NCBI GenBank assembly: GCA_002307245.1
Contig: DBTW01000011.1
Span: 44,295-57,466 of the forward strand
Length of the DNA: 13,172 bases
Direction: 5' to 3'
Source: Spirochaetaceae bacterium UBA1306
Lineage (GTDB): Bacteria; Spirochaetota; Spirochaetia; Treponematales; Rectinemataceae
The notes beneath the pieces were generated by a model that saw only the letters and a program-made list of their open reading frames with translations, was not told the origin of the DNA and did no database searches. Made by a program: the position numbers and the translations under genes. Positions 13,044 to 13,172 of this stretch are shown piece after piece. The first letter of the stretch is position 1. Every line of letters begins with the position of its first letter.

Positions 13044-13161
13044 GGTGCTATAAAACAGCGCCTTCTGGCACGGAAATTGCTAAGAAGGTTGCAGTGGTCC
13101 TTCACAGTAAATAGGGATGGGATAGAGCGAGGTAAGGTCCAGATTTACGTAAGTAAATCTG
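13044..13161 (+). other. Further hairpins, two mutually exclusive and one with a GUAA loop
   Basis: GGTGCT (13044-13049) can pair with AGCGCC (13057-13062, one G-U pair). CCTTCT (13061-13066) can pair with AGAAGG (13083-13088). They share bases 13061-13062, so they compete in part. At 13140-13161 a perfect 9-bp stem CAGATTTAC/GTAAATCTG closes a GTAA loop, which in RNA is a stable GNRA-type tetraloop. Confidence 0.55.
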
Positions 13162-13172
13162 AATCAGCGGAA

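Larger units (their letters stand above)
12619..13172 (+). other. AT-richer region without a convincing gene, containing a promoter-like site and many hairpins
   Basis: Base composition changes just before and within this stretch: it is clearly less GC-rich than the coding DNA to its left. A T-run of seven bases directly follows the HAD gene stop but has no good stem before it. A promoter-like site at 12767-12796 is followed by at least five hairpins up to the end of the window. Only short open frames exist on the plus strand (for example 12824-12922, 32 codons, and 13031-13114, 27 codons). None has a ribosome binding site. No tRNA, rRNA, tmRNA, SRP RNA or RNase P signature was recognised. 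Confidence 0.7.

Noticed and set aside
13058..13100. SRP (4.5S) RNA, because GGCACGGAAATTGC faintly recalls the conserved domain
   Set aside because: The conserved GGAAGG-AGCAGC core is not present and the surrounding pairing does not match.
1..13172. CRISPR array, tRNA or rRNA gene, insertion sequence
   Set aside because: No regularly spaced direct repeats, no cloverleaf with a T-loop signature, no rRNA core sequence, and no transposase or integrase gene were seen on either strand.

Overview
The window looks like chromosomal DNA of a GC-rich member of the Spirochaetota, probably a Treponema/Spirochaeta/Rectinema-type spirochaete. The evidence is several lipoproteins with spirochaete-style lipoboxes and an LPP20-type domain, envelope proteins with FlgT/CsgG-like character, strong AGGAGG ribosome binding sites on some genes, and small proteins of a kind familiar from spirochaete genomes. 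The phylum call is an inference from protein character, not from a marker RNA. Eleven complete genes and one partial gene are supported. Coding DNA is strongly G/C-biased at third positions up to about 12.4 kb. The last ~550 bases are visibly more AT-rich and carry no convincing gene.

Layout. (1) 1-3198, plus strand: three envelope proteins, namely the end of a FlgT/CsgG-like protein, a small lipoprotein and a long LPP20-type lipoprotein. They are separated by gaps full of GC-rich hairpins and closed by a strong bidirectional terminator. (2) 6130-3312, minus strand: a tight three-gene unit encoding an exported protein with a Pro/Ala/Thr/Lys linker and a probable outer-membrane barrel, a coiled-coil protein, and a glycerophosphodiester phosphodiesterase. 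(3) 6268-9582, plus strand: mnmE and mnmG, whose products together modify the wobble uridine of certain tRNAs. (4) 11190-9686, minus strand: a membrane CDP-alcohol phosphatidyltransferase followed by an unrecognised soluble protein. (5) 11249-12618, plus strand: a PgsA-like phosphatidylglycerophosphate synthase overlapping a HAD phosphatase by ATGA. (6) 12619-13172: AT-richer DNA with a promoter-like site followed by a dense series of hairpins, possibly a structured RNA or long leader.

How the genes may work together. The envelope proteins in parts 1 and 2 share features with the FlgO/FlgP/FlgT group that supports flagella in Vibrio, so an envelope assembly tied to motility is a reasonable but unproven reading. 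Parts 4 and 5 form a phospholipid head-group locus: two CDP-alcohol phosphatidyltransferases are transcribed divergently from one short promoter region whose two -35 boxes are an inverted repeat, and a phosphatase is coupled to the PgsA-like gene. Four genes (mnmE, mnmG and both transferases) lack a ribosome binding site and have promoter-like -10 boxes just upstream of ATG, which suggests leaderless or nearly leaderless mRNAs. The most interesting unexplained material is the 12.6-13.17 kb region, followed by the symmetric divergent promoter and the PgsA-HAD coupling.
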